The notes: a model not told the origin generated them from the sequence alone. Counted from the stretch's first letter, positions 1-11,984 are shown. The stretch: DNA of 27,905 nucleotides from Lingula anatina (GCF_001039355.2 NW_019775674.1:157479-185383); one strand, 5' to 3'. Numbers and translations are program-made.

Positions 1-308
1 GGGCAGGTGTAGGTTGATAAGTAAGAACGTGAGTGAGCGAAATAGCATGTATCAGTGCGCCTGGAAGCCGCTTTATGTATTGTAAGCACTTTTCTAGGCT
101 AAAAGTTATATTAGTAGTACTAGTGTGTTATATTAGGGGCACAGTCGAAACTAAAATTATAATTAAAAAATGAACGTCGTTGTTTCATTATTAAATGACT
201 TCAATTAACTGGAGGTTGCAGACAGAGGGTCATAATGGCATACAACAATGTTAACACCATTCTCTGAACGATAAAAAAACAAACAATTTCTGGAAATATA
301 ATCGTATA

Positions 309-380
309 TTCTTCTTCTTCTTCTTATTATTATTATTATTTGTGTGTGTGTGCGTTGGTGGTGGTGGGGTGGAGGGGGGA
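309..380. repeat. Compound simple repeat (CTT)n(ATT)n(TG)n
   Basis: CTT units (about 311-325) pass into ATT units (326-340), then TG units (341-352) and a G-rich stretch with GGT steps. This is low-complexity DNA. The first 300 bases before it show no coding signal or recognisable repeat. Confidence 0.9.
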
Positions 381-452
381 TATCGGTATAAATGTATCAT
401 ATGCGCCTGATTAGTGACACTTGTAAATTAGAAAAGCACTCCAAGAGCGCAG

Positions 453-747
453 ACCTCCGTCAAAGGAGCAATTTATTATTATTATTGATTATTGATCGAT
501 TATTGATCTGGATCACCACCAAAAACAAATCACCTTTTCCATGGCCCTTTTCTGACAGTTCCTGAAAATGGCATCAACTTTTTGAGTTATGTTGATGACA
601 GACAGACAAACAAACAACTTGGCCCACTTCGGACAGTTCCTGAAATTTTCTTCAAAATCGGTCTATTACTTTTTGATTTGAGTTATGTTAATGACAGACA
701 GACAAACAAACAAACAGGGGTGAAACCATAACCTCCTTGTCGGAAGT
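453..747. repeat. Dispersed MITE-like repeat with GACA/AACA tracts
   Basis: The segment has the composition of a repeat common in invertebrate genomes: a 'GATCACCACCAAAA' entry, 'TTTTTGAGTTATGTTGATGA', then GACAGACAGACAAACAAAC, closing with 'ATAACCTCCTTGTCGGAAGT'. The closing sequence is roughly the inverted complement of the opening 'CCTCCGTCAAAGGAG' (455-470), so the unit looks like an inverted-ended MITE. The block 'CAGTTCCTGAAA ... GAGTTATGTT ... GACAGACAGACAAACAAAC' occurs twice (about 556-615 and 634-714), an internal partial duplication. Recognition is from memory of such repeats, without a family name. 748-1189 shows nothing further. Confidence 0.55.
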
Positions 748-1189
748 AAAAAGTCCGATATAATCACTGAATGTAGAATGTATAGAATTTCCACCACAAC
801 AATGTGAAACTGTTGCAAAACCTATTAATTTGTATCACATTAGACTTAAATTAAAATAAGATAATTAGACAAAATGAAAGAAAATAATAAGGGCGCGCAA
901 AAACTGTTTCAAAACTCGTTACACAGTAGGTCTTTTCTTCGTTTTCACCTCAGTTCAATTAACGAAGATATTCCTTCAAAAGTAAATGCATAAAACGCAG
1001 CAGATTGCTGTAGATATTTCAACTGGGGAATTCAGGACCAAGGTATTTCACTTTTCTTCAACTTATCACAAGTATTATCACGTGCATGTGTTGACGTCAT
1101 ATATTTATTGAATAGGTGCCCACATCTTTTAATTGAATGAGACTAATTAAATCTTTCAATAACTTATAATGAATTTTTACTTCATCAAT

Positions 1190-1325
1190 ATACACCCTTG
1201 GTAATCCAAATATTTATATAGTACTTAACATTGGAAATCTATCTATTTCTCCATGTCTCAGGACAAATCGATGGTCACGTGCATAATTTTGTCTACTGTC
1301 ACCGATTTTAACGTTCTCAACAATT
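1190..1325 (+). repeat. Direct repeat R1, copy 1
   Basis: Starting at 'ATACACCCTTGGTAATCCAA', this stretch matches 1911-2045 in the same orientation, including 'CAGGACAAATCGATGGTC'. The copies are diverged and show no coding frame. The unit is a dispersed or locally duplicated repeat of unknown family. Confidence 0.75.
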
Positions 1326-1361
1326 ATCATAGACGGCATCGGTAACAACGCTATATTTACG

Positions 1362-1568
1362 CTACTCACTATCGAGTGGGATATCCATCAGTTTTATGAT
1401 GCCCTTTTTTCTCTTCAATATATAAACGATATGCGTCAGACTATTTATCGTTTCGATTCCCACACTTTTTAATTGGTGTCCCAAGTTTTCAGTTGGTAAT
1501 TTTTCTGTATCCCGGGAGAGGAGTTTTTCCATAATTTTATCTGTTGCTAATATCTCGTGCACATACAT
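1362..1568 (-). pseudogene. Possible LINE reverse-transcriptase N-terminal fragment
   Basis: A 68-codon open frame reads LKSVGIETINSLTHIVYIL followed by KRKKGIIKLMDIPL. In non-LTR retrotransposon polymerases, the segment before the first RT motifs commonly has the form 'LK.LG..GI..L..I...IY..G..P......I..PK', and this frame resembles it in spacing and hydrophobic pattern. The usual end motif is degraded to IPLDSE and the frame then stops. It lies on the same strand as the clear RT relic at 2690-3530 but in the wrong order to be its missing front, so it would be a separate fragment. It could also be a chance frame; there is no catalytic motif to settle it. Confidence 0.28.
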
Positions 1569-1910
1569 GAGCTTTTTTTAAAAACAGTATTTATCTTGCT
1601 TCGCTGGGCATTAAGCAAAGAGCGTAGGTAATAACTAAGGATATAATTGATCCTTTCGTACATACCTATCACACATGCACATACACGTACGTCGTACACG
1701 CTATATAGATTTCCTCATCAATGAATTGACAGAATACACCTGGCATTCAAACCAAGCCTTGCTTAATCTGTAAATACTTTTTATCAACTTTTATGTCCCC
1801 TGCTAGTTGTAGTGGTACCACGTTTGTCCACTTACAGTGGTTTTATGTTTGCTTATCACTCAAAAATAATTATCATTTGTAATCTTAATATATTAGTGAT
1901 AACAAAGGTA

Positions 1911-2045
1911 ATCATACACCCTTGGTAATCCAAATACTGCGGTGGTTAACATTAAAAATCGATCGATTTCTCCATTTTTCAGGACAAATCGATGGTCTTG
2001 TGTATTATTCTGTCAACGTTTCCTTTTTCAACCTCCTGAACAGTT
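1911..2045 (+). repeat. Direct repeat R1, copy 2
   Basis: Second copy of the unit at 1190-1325, same orientation. It abuts the start of repeat D at 2036, so R1 and D may be parts of one larger element here. 1570-1910 between the copies shows no feature. Confidence 0.75.
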
Positions 2046-2303
2046 TATATTTTATATCACGTCGTGTCTGCTACTAATGAACAGTTAGTCTTGTCCTCTA
2101 TTAGACGGATCTTAAATCATATTCATTACGCGGTGTATACAATATTAGATTCTGTCAAACTAAAGCAATATATAAATGCAAATCATTTTAAACAGCATTA
2201 CACAGGAGCAGCTGGCTCATAGATGGTAATATAGTAGCAATGGCTTCGAAAGAGCTCTGCAATGTCTTCAGAGTCCATTTATAACGAAATCTTATTTCTC
2301 TCT

Positions 2304-2306
<3 letters not shown>
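2036..2306 (+). repeat. Repeat D, upstream copy
   Basis: This unit of about 270 bp ('CTACTAATGAACAG' ... 'GAAAGAGCTCTGCAATGTCTT' ... 'TTATTTCTCTCTA') recurs at 2360-2611 in direct orientation with scattered substitutions. Both copies end at TTATTTCTCTCTA followed by A-rich sequence, as retroposed sequence would. No protein is recognisable. Confidence 0.85.

Positions 2307-2357
<51 letters not shown>
2307..2357 (+). repeat. 51-base poly(A) tract
   Basis: An uninterrupted run of 51 A follows the upstream D copy directly. The downstream copy ends in a short A run and AAT steps at the same point, so the tract behaves as the 3' tail of unit D. Confidence 0.95.
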
Positions 2358-2358
<1 letters not shown>

Positions 2359-2359
2359 G

Positions 2360-2611
2360 TGCTGAACACTTTATACCACTTCGTGTCTACTACTAATGAA
2401 CAGACAAGTCTTGTCCGCTATTAGGCGGATATTGATTATGCGATCTATAAAATACAAGATTCTAACAAACTAAAGCAATGTATAAATGCAAATCATTTTT
2501 AACAGCATAACACAGGAGCGGCTCATTGATAGTAATATAGTAGCAATGTCTTCGAAAGAGCTCTGCAATGTCTTCAGTGTCTCTTTATAATGACTCTTAT
2601 TTCTCTCTAAA
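2360..2611 (+). repeat. Repeat D, downstream copy
   Basis: Tandem, same-orientation relative of 2036-2306. Its 5' part is shortened and it ends in AAAAAAATAATAATA at 2607-2621. The two copies separated by a long A tail suggest either two retropositions into one site or duplication of a tailed unit. Confidence 0.85.
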
Positions 2612-2689
2612 AAAATAATAATACCACCTACCCACGAATAACCAGCAGGCTGTAAGCAAACACACACGCGCGCGTACAAATACACACTC

Positions 2690-3530
2690 TTTCTATTGCC
2701 AGGTCGTGATCACTTAGTCTACTTTTTACCAGTGTTTTGATATCTAAGGAGGAGACACTCATTTCGATGTAATTGTCACATTTATAAGATTTTTTTATTG
2801 TTTTGTATGTGTATTGGGTTATAAAGAAATAGAACTCCTTTATGTACACGGTTGGCTTTATTTTCAGTTTATTCAAAATTGCTGATTGCAGATAGACGAT
2901 AGCCGATAGCCGGTCACTAAAATAAAAAATAAAAAAATACAATATAGTATATATAAAAGTATAATATAAAACAATGATTCTCATAAATTAATACAAATAC
3001 ACTTACATAAATTGTGGAGTCTATATCTTATATGTTTGTCAAATAAGCTCATGCACAAAAGTGATTTAGAAATATTTTGAGAGGCAAGAGCTCCTTTTAT
3101 CAAATACAGGTTTTTTTTTTCTTCAAATTTCCAATTGCTTCCTTTTAATGAGCCAGTGTTGGGGAAAACTATTCCCAAATATGGGTATTGTTTTACTTCT
3201 TCTATAGATTAATCATTTATGTAAAATTTTGTTCGATGGTGAAGTTTGCCCTTCTTGCTAAACAACATGGTTTTCTTAATATTAATGTGCGACTTTCACT
3301 TTTGGCAGTACTGTTCTAGTTTGTTCAGGAGATTGTGCAGTCCGTCCTTTGTTCTCGACAGTAGGACAAGATCATTAGGATAAAGTATGCGGTTGATGCC
3401 ATCTACCTTGTCTGTGGTTTTGCATGTGTGGAAGAATTCGTTTATGTCGTCTATAATTATATGAAAGAGTGTTGGGCTTAGATTATTGCCCTAGTGGATT
3501 CCAATTTTAGCAAAAAAAGGGTGTGGTATA
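2690..3530 (-). pseudogene. Decayed non-LTR retrotransposon (LINE) reverse transcriptase
   Basis: Reading the minus strand from about 3530 down, the frame shows GNNLSPTLF and IIIDDINEF (RT motif region before the active site), then ILYPNDLVLLSRTKDG, LLNKLEQYCQK, KKTMLFSKKGK and YPYLGIVFPNTGS, the ordered blocks of a LINE polymerase. The catalytic box, normally YADD or F/YxDD, is YPND at 3371-3382, so the first metal-binding aspartate is lost. In-frame stops lie at 3491-3493 (TAG) and 3296-3298 (TGA). Frame breaks follow, and about 2690-2740 reads LVKSRLSDHDLAIE, a block seen in the C-terminal region of such ORF2 proteins. The endonuclease domain and both element ends are not visible. The copy is dead. 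A CR1/L2- or RTE-like affiliation is likely but not fixed. Confidence 0.85.
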
Positions 3531-5540
<2,010 letters not shown>

Positions 5541-5551
5541 CACTGCTGAAC

Positions 5552-5559
5552 GCGGAAGT
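5552..5559 (+). promoter_or_regulatory. Possible ETS-type promoter site
   Basis: GCGGAAGT lies 35 bp upstream of the ATG at 5594. Such ETS-like sites are common in TATA-less promoters of housekeeping-type genes. It fits a first exon starting just downstream but is short enough to be chance. Confidence 0.3.
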
Positions 5560-5593
5560 CGGACAAGCACAGCAGTCTGCACGTTGAATTTCA

Positions 5594-5766
5594 ATGGCGA
5601 AGGAAGGGACACCAACGGTTTCCTTCGTAAGATTGACCGAGGATGATGTCCCGGGAGCAAAATTTTCCTATGAAACAGCAGCTGAACATTCCAATATCCA
5701 GTTGAGACGTTGGCTTGCCTGCAGGGGCTTAAAATCTAGTGGAAACCGGAGTGAACTGGTCGAAAT
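5594..5766 (+). pseudogene. SAP-domain first exon of a SAP/YqaJ-type gene
   Basis: From ATG at 5594 the frame runs 57 codons plus two bases: an acidic lead (FVRLTEDDVPGAKF), then IQLRRWLACRGLKSSGNRSELVE, the form of a SAP DNA-binding motif (two short helices around G-L-K-x-x-G-x-x-x-E-L). A GT donor (GTAGGT) follows base 5766. Read through, the frame would stop at once (TAG 5768-5770 lies inside the putative intron). The phase matches the acceptor at 6702, giving an intron of 936 bp. From what I know of invertebrate SAP/YqaJ proteins, a SAP motif near the N-terminus followed by a 'D-G-G-K-W-Y' segment is expected, and this is what the splice yields. I chose the start because it precedes the acidic lead and follows a promoter-like GCGGAAGT. 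This exon is intact, but the downstream gene is broken. Confidence 0.62.
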
Positions 5767-6702
5767 GTAGGTTCAGTGATATTTCTTGTGACTGTAAAAC
5801 ACGTGTATCGGAAAGAGACGTTCTTATAAATATTCATGTATGTCTCTACATCAGTGAAATATGAGTAACTCGCAGTTGCTATCATCGATATCACTGATAG
5901 GTTTTCGCGGGTGGAATGAATATACTAGTAAACATATTACGTGTGTATCAAAATGCGACCGGACTTCACAGTGTCATGTTCAGAAGCCTTGTACTATCGT
6001 GTTAATATAACTACGGTGCAATAAAATGTCGTCTTCCTATAGTTTTGAGATGGTTTAGTCAATGTGGGTACTAATGGCCAAACTTTGACTGTTCTATCAG
6101 CGTAAGTATAACACGTTGCTCTTGTATCCTTGTGTGTGTATATAAACAAAATGAAAATGGCGGTCTCGTTTCATAGGGACCACTGCACAAGTGGATAGCT
6201 TAAGAGTTTTTTTTTTTTTTTTATTTCCAGGTTGCATGTATGATTTAGACTTTCAAGGTTTATTATAGGCCTTTGATGTCAATTAGATATAATTAGTTTT
6301 AAAAATGTACTGAATTATTTTAGAACATGTCAGTTGATTGAACATTTTGTTGAACTGGATGCAGGTAGGCCTACACTAAGTTAGAATTTAATGTGTCTTA
6401 ATTTAAAGTGCAAACATTAGCTGAGTAGTTATTTACTGACAGTACTCATACTATTGAACCAAATATATTTTTTATAATGTTTTACACATTTCAAGTTTTA
6501 TGACCAATGTTCTTTTATACACACACACATACACACACACACAGGAAGTCAGTGTTTTGTGTGGCATTATAGACATACAAGTTGGTGCAGGAGAGATTTA
6601 TTATTGGGGCTGATCATTGTTTTTTAGATCATTTCCCTCCAAAAATAACTTGTCTTTAGGTGTTCGATCATTGCTAATGTTTGTTTTTTGTTTTTAATCT
6701 AG

Positions 6703-6790
6703 ATGCAATGATTGCATAGCAAGTGGAAGGTCCGTAGACATCGATATTACCATTGATGGGGGAAAATGGTACCAGAAAAAGGCGAAGTGA
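6703..6790 (+). pseudogene. Second exon of the SAP/YqaJ-type gene, stops early
   Basis: A T-rich tract and TAATCTAG acceptor end at 6702. In the phase set by the first exon, the sequence reads ICNDCIASGRSVDIDITIDG and then GKWYQKKAK before a TGA at 6788-6790. The DGGKWY segment is the expected partner of the SAP exon. No donor is evident before the stop. The next coding traces lie in another frame, so a frameshift or deletion falls near 6785-6790. Confidence 0.5.
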
Positions 6791-7408
6791 AGCTTCTTTG
6801 AAGTTTGTTCAAAGAAAAGTGTGGGGACTCCATCAGGTCGTCACTAGGTACATGCAGGAAGGTTTGTAGAAAGAAGAGCAAGCAAGAATGGACTATTTTG
6901 CTTACATGAAACAGCAGTCTCCACTGGTAGAGGTACAGCCCACTGGATTATGGGTAAATGTTGTAGAACCCTGTCTTGCCTGTAGTCCTGATGGAATAGT
7001 AAAAGACCCATCAGAAAATCACAGTGTGGGATGTGTAGAAATGAAGGTGTTGAAGATTTTTAGTCACAGGTCACCAGTTGAGTTAAAAAGTGCTGTTGAG
7101 AGAGGGGAGATGAAAAAGGAAATGTCGTCCCAATGTTTCAAGATCAACAATGGTAATTTACATTGAAAAGATCTCATGGATACTATTATCAAGTTCAATT
7201 TCAGTTGGGTGTTACAGGTCTTAGTTGGTGCGATTTTGTTATGTGGTCACCTGTAGGGGAACCTGCTGTGGAGAGAGTTTACAGAGATGATGTGTTTATT
7301 GCTGAGATAATGTCTGCAAACAAGAAATATTGGAAGGCAGTTATTGCCCCTGAATTGGTAGAAATGAGGGCCCCACGCAATCTAAAACCTTTTAAATTGA
7401 AGGGTTAG
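6789..7408 (+). pseudogene. YqaJ-type exonuclease C-terminal half, frameshifted
   Basis: YqaJ-fold nucleases (lambda-exonuclease-like, PD-(D/E)XK) degrade or resect DNA using a D...E-x-K metal site. Here the frame gives KEEQARMDYFAYMKQQ, GLWVNVVEP, CSPDGIV (catalytic Asp), GCVEMKV (E-x-K) and, after a frame change, YYYQVQFQLGVTG, CDFVMWSP and FYW-like KKYWKAVIAPEL, all in the family order. Breaks: TAG at 6867-6869 in the reading frame before KEEQAR, and a one-base loss near 7160-7165 where the first frame ends in TGA and the second resumes with LKRSHGYYYQVQ. The front of the nuclease domain and any middle zinc-finger region are absent between the DGGKWY exon and this block, which points to internal deletion or retro-joining. 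The last frame ends at 7406-7408. I read it as a pseudogene. Confidence 0.75.
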
Positions 7409-9700
7409 TTAACAGGTTAATTTTAAAACTGACCTGGATGGTTTTGAGCTCTCTGGTGCATGTTAGTCATTCTAATTTTTGTGATTTTATTTACTTACAT
7501 TTTGATATGTAATTTTTTAGAAGACTGCATTATATGTGATTAAATTTGAATGCTTTTCATATCTTGTCCTATCATTGTATTTCAACAGCACAGGTGTATC
7601 AATGAGAGGACTGATGGTAAATAATGAAGGTCTTCAATTTTTTTTAACTGACATAATAAAATCCGGCTGCCGTTCAGAACCGCCAAGTCGAACATATTTT
7701 GCTACAGTGAGAAATATGGTACACTAGCGACTTGTTTTAGATCACTCAAGAAAGGATGCATACGTGCGACACCAGAGGAAAAACAATCAAGTATGCATCT
7801 GATCCATTAATAGTAATTGCACAGTGCATGTTACTAGACCTTTGTCCTAACTCAGTAGTTAGGAATAGGATGTTTGGATAAAAAGCTTCTATTCAACTCG
7901 CTTAGACCTAGGGCGTGATGCTACCATCATCCGATGAAACACGTAACTGAACCCTCTACCTGAACCTGAAGTCCCTTTAGCTGAAACAAAAACTGCCCCT
8001 TGAACCTGTCCATTTTTAATCGTCAAATGATTTGTGATTTCATTGAACGTCTATGATCGAAAGCTTTCAAGTGACAATAACCGAACCTTGTGTTTATTAT
8101 TTATTAAAGCGTAATTAAGTTTATTCATCATGATCTATTTTGTAAACAATACTTGCCAAGATTGTACTTGGATTGATCATCGTCACTATTTAGCTACTCG
8201 CCTATAATGCGTGCTGAACGACAGACAACTTAAAAATATTACCTGTGTAACTGTGCAAATGAACGCATTTAGTTAAAAATATAACGAAGCCGGCATTTAA
8301 TCCATCGAACATATTTATATTTGTTCTTTTAAAACCAGTGTAAGGTTAACGCCAAATCAAAGCAAGCCTTGCAGACTGGTTTTGTTTAAACTGTCGTATA
8401 TTACGTAAAGCTAAGTAAAGCCCGTTTCTACTTCGCAGTGTTCATCCCAGCCATAAAACTGCATGAAGGATAACAAGACTCCGTAGCCCTGTGCTTCAGG
8501 TTTCCAGGAGTCCCGTATAACACAATAATATCGAAGAGTATGGCCTGAGAGTAATACATATATGAAGCCGTGTATGAAAGATTTTATAAATTAGAAATTC
8601 AAGAATTTAAACATGCTAGGTACATGCACATCACTTAATAAGTCATTTCACAAAAATCGCATCTAATTGTTTAGATTAACCTTTACTTTTATCGATCTAA
8701 TCACGTTGTCTCAACCACCTAGAAGAAATATAGTGAACATAAGGAAAAGTAACACGTTTACATGCAGGCGAAGGAGTTATACTTCAATATTAATCGAGAA
8801 CAATATCAACAGCGACTCAAGACCGTTGCCTGTCTTTCACACTTTTACACAAACACACGAAGGGAGTCGCGGCGAGATATCCATCTCTTTCATCCGAACA
8901 AGCAAAGGGCTGACCCGAAGTAAGCTTTCTTAACTAATGTCCTTTTTATTGTATATTGTAATTACTCTACTTGCTCGCCTCCATTGTCTTGTAAAAGTGA
9001 CATAGAATATGTTGTATTCACACATGAGTTGAAAGAACTTTGCATAACTCCCTTGCCTTGTTGCATAATGTCTTTCTCAAGGTTATAATCAGTGTGAAGA
9101 GGGTGCCTTGCCTCATTTAAAAAGGGTGTTGATCTTCACACTGGTTGTTGCTTAACTTATGCCAATCTATTATGTACCAATATGGTTATAATAAATCGCC
9201 AAAATTATGACATTAATGAACATTGTGTATCAAACGTTTTGATATGATTTAAATAAATGGACGAGGAGGATTACGGTATTAGGTTCTATTTACCTCTGGC
9301 GTTAACTTCGCCCTGCTATATAAATTAACAAATGTTGCAGATCGTAACAAAAAAACTTTCTTATAGTGTTTTATGACATATATGATTTACACATTTGATA
9401 GTGAAACACTCCTCGACTTTAACGAATCACCTGACGTAAACTGTCTACCCACGCTCGCCGAAAAAAAAAACTGTTTCTTTTAATTTTGAAATTAATTGCT
9501 TTTAAGGCAAAGAAGTCCATTAAACCTTTTAAGACTCATTGTCATTGTACAGCATGTTGTAATCTATATTTAAAAAAGTTAATTTTTGTACTCCACTTTC
9601 ATGGGAGATACCTCAGGTTGAGGTTACAATTACGTCGCTCGCCTATGCTACTGGAATATACAGTATATTTAAGGACAAATTAAGCTTTGTAAAGTCCCTA
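7409..9700. other. No gene seen; small inverted repeats only
   Basis: AT-rich DNA without supported coding. Two minor structures are visible: GATGCATAC at 7755-7763 with its complement at 7792-7800, and CAGTGTGAAG near 9090 with CTTCACACTG near 9134. Short open frames (for example 8667-8933) have no recognisable motif. Confidence 0.5.
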
Positions 9701-9712
9701 TTGTCACACACC

Positions 9713-10051
9713 ATTCTTACAGTCGGTTACAGGATTACCGAACCCAGAACGAGGCTCTCATTTTGGACTAGGGTAAAACATTGGCTTGCGCCCATTACTC
9801 TCAATGTTAAATTGGTGAACTTTGATCGTTCATATCAAGCAGACCAGAGGACAATTACTTGTGACAACCACTTGGTTATATTCACTAGGGTTTTTAGCGT
9901 CGGTCAATGGGCCTCAGGAGGATTTTCTAGAGCTGATGGTGATTTTATCAGCGATAATACCAACACTCCTCCAACGGGCTGCAATTTCAGTTTACACCAG
10001 ATGCATGTTGTAATAGGTATATTTTATCGTCTGTATCAAGTATATCTGTGA
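9713..10051 (+). other. Exon-like or repeat module with an inverted relative
   Basis: After a splice-acceptor-like CCATTCTTACAG (ends 9722), one frame stays open to 10051. It begins VGYRITEPRTRLSFWTRVKH and includes ITLNVKLVNFDRSY and then VFSVGQWASGGFSRADGDF. The first 130 bp are related, inverted, to 11856-11984, where the minus strand reads ILTVG...TRVK...ITPHVKIINFDRLY. Both copies keep the frame and the acceptor-like flank. The later part (9883-9965) resembles 10075-10160. I do not recognise a family. It may be an exon of a duplicated gene or a transposable repeat that happens to be open. Confidence 0.35.
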
Positions 10052-10074
10052 ACAAATACGCATGACAACTGTTT

Positions 10075-10160
10075 GTTGATATTCACTTACGTATTTAGCT
10101 CAGGGAAATGGCCATCAAAAGGATTTTCTAGCGTCAGTGGCGACTTTATCAACGATGGTG
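10075..10160 (+). repeat. Direct relative of 9883-9965
   Basis: The stretch shares TTTAGC, GGATTTTCTAG and the frame LIFTYVFSSGKWPSKGFSS / GDFIND with LVIFTRVFSVGQWASGGFSR / GDFISD at 9883-9965. Several differences between the copies are third-position changes, but others replace residues, so constraint is not proven. Confidence 0.6.
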
Positions 10161-10300
10161 GTGTACTATTTTTAAAGCAATTTTTCCTACTGGGACACTA
10201 TGACCTATACGCACCCAGTTCATTAATATACAGTCAGAATTCTTGTATAATAAAATCATTATCTAAACAAAGAAAACTATTATATTCATATTGCTTTTAG

Positions 10301-10388
10301 AGGTCTCAGTTTGAAAGATTTGATAAGCTAGAAAAGGAGGCTTGGGTAGCACTGCTCAGTCCTGTCGTGGTCGAAGCAGGTGTCTCAA
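10301..10388 (+). CDS. Candidate internal exon, unknown product
   Basis: A TATTGCTTTTAG acceptor precedes 10301. The frame then reads SQFERFDKLEKEAWVALLSP and VVVEAGVS, and GTAATG after 10388 could serve as a donor. The composition looks protein-like, with a charged helix then a hydrophobic strand. It follows the repeated modules at 9713-10160 on the same strand and could belong to the same gene. No family recognised; a chance frame is possible. Confidence 0.25.
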
Positions 10389-11532
10389 GTAATGCAATTA
10401 ATGTGCTTTCAAAAAGAATTTTAATTTGTCACTGCTGTGTTTTTCATTAAAATTTATTTTTCTACTGTTGTCTGGATTATGTTTGAAGAGACTATGAAAT
10501 ACTTTTTTAGCTTTTATAATTTCTGCAAAAACGTAAAAAATTTCATTAGAGGCCTGCCAAAATTATTTTTCATAAATAGATTCATCCATAATTATCCAAT
10601 TAAACAAAAAGTCTTGAATGAAAGCCTCACTTAAATCTTTATAAATTGTCAAAATCTACAAATCATTTTTGACTCTGATGCTAAATGAAGTTCATGGTGT
10701 TTTTTTTTTTTTAGAAAATAATATAAATTTATACGGTAGTGATTTCATTTTCATTTTTAGAACATCAGACTCAATATCACAATACAAAGTACGATCTATA
10801 AAAATCTGAATTGAATGCATATTTAACCGTCATAAATCACTTTGAATTCTTAAACAAAATGCTAAATGAAAGATACAATAAAACTTGTTGACTTTAAATT
10901 TACATTTTATTTCTATCTACATGTATAAGGTACGTAAGAAAGGAGTTATAAAATTCCTTGACATACGCTGTAAAGTTCCATTCTGAATTAACATTTGTAC
11001 AGTAAAAATGAATTAGAATTTCTATATCACACTTAAGCAAATATAACAGTAGTGTCCAATCCATAACAAAAATTTGATTGCTGAGTGTTTTTTTTTCTAA
11101 TTGCATGGGTTAATAGATTTTACTCAGCAAACAGCTCCACCCGCTTGTTTCTTCCAGTTCATATACTGGAGTATGTGCATTGATAGCCTTTCTTGCGTTC
11201 TATCCTCTTGATGAAAGTGTGCAACATCACAAAGAAAAGGTATTACTTATCTGTTCCAATAGCACATTATTGCCATTCACACACTTCATAGTACAAAAAT
11301 TAAATGATTTATTGAGTATGTAAAAATTTTATTCTGTCCATGATCTCAGAATTCTGTCTGCAGCAACATGGGAATTAAAAAATTACTAGAAAAAATTGTT
11401 CAAATTCTCAAAATGGCATGTACTTTCAGTAATAAAATCAGACTAGTAAATTGTCATTAGAGCTTTCTTTCAACCCCCTTTTCAAAGACAAATACAATGA
11501 CCACACCTGTGAAGATCATATCTATTTTAGTT
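10389..11532. other. No gene seen; AT-rich
   Basis: Short T and A runs and no supported coding or structured repeat. Small open frames on both strands (10437-10634, 10900-11106) are AT-driven and lack motifs. Confidence 0.5.
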
Positions 11533-11640
11533 CTATTTGCTACAATGACACCAACTGATAAGATCACTTTCTTCCAATGAAACCACCTCAAAGGGCTCTA
11601 TGATTGTTTGAGGATCCAGGTAAGTTCTGTTCAATCGCTG
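11533..11640 (-). other. Short coding-like fragment, minus strand
   Basis: Between an upstream stop (11641-11643 on this strand) and a TAG at 11533-11535, 35 codons read LNRTYLDPQTIIEPFEVVSL and then EESDLISWCHCSK. An acceptor-like CTGACAG lies at its 5' edge. The acidic run followed by W-C-x-C looks unlike random AT-rich translation. It may be a decayed exon; no family assigned. Confidence 0.2.
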
Positions 11641-11855
11641 TCAGTGGACAGATTCATCCGATAACAAAGCCATTGGAACTTCTTACCTGAAAAACAATCA
11701 GAACTGTAACTGCAGCTCATATAATTACAGTGTAAGAGAGGTGCATTTCAATCGCTGATAAAATCGGCATCAATGCTAGAAAAGGTCCTTGATGGCCATT
11801 TCCTGACACTAAATACCTATGTTGATATAATTAAACAGTTGTCAAGTTTAATTAT

Positions 11856-11984
11856 CTACCGGTGTGAGAGATACAGACGATCAAAGTTGATAATTTTAAC
11901 ATGGGGAGTAATGGAGCTTACAGATTGTTTTACCCTAGTCCGGGCGTGGCGGCCATCTTGTGACGTCATGCCGACTGTAAGAAT
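11856..11984 (-). repeat. Inverted relative of 9713-9840, cut by the gap
   Basis: On the minus strand this begins ATTCTTACAGTCGG, as at 9713-9726, and shares ACTAGGGTAAAACA and AACTTTGATCGT with it. A segment unique to this copy holds a perfect CRE (TGACGTCA, 11961-11968) and AAGATGGC on the minus strand. The copy runs up to the N gap, so its outer part is unknown. Confidence 0.75.

Noticed and set aside
6888-7408. Bacterial or phage contamination, because of the YqaJ-type nuclease
   Set aside because: The upstream SAP exon with matching splice phase, the AT-rich introns and the surrounding eukaryotic repeats argue for a native eukaryotic locus.
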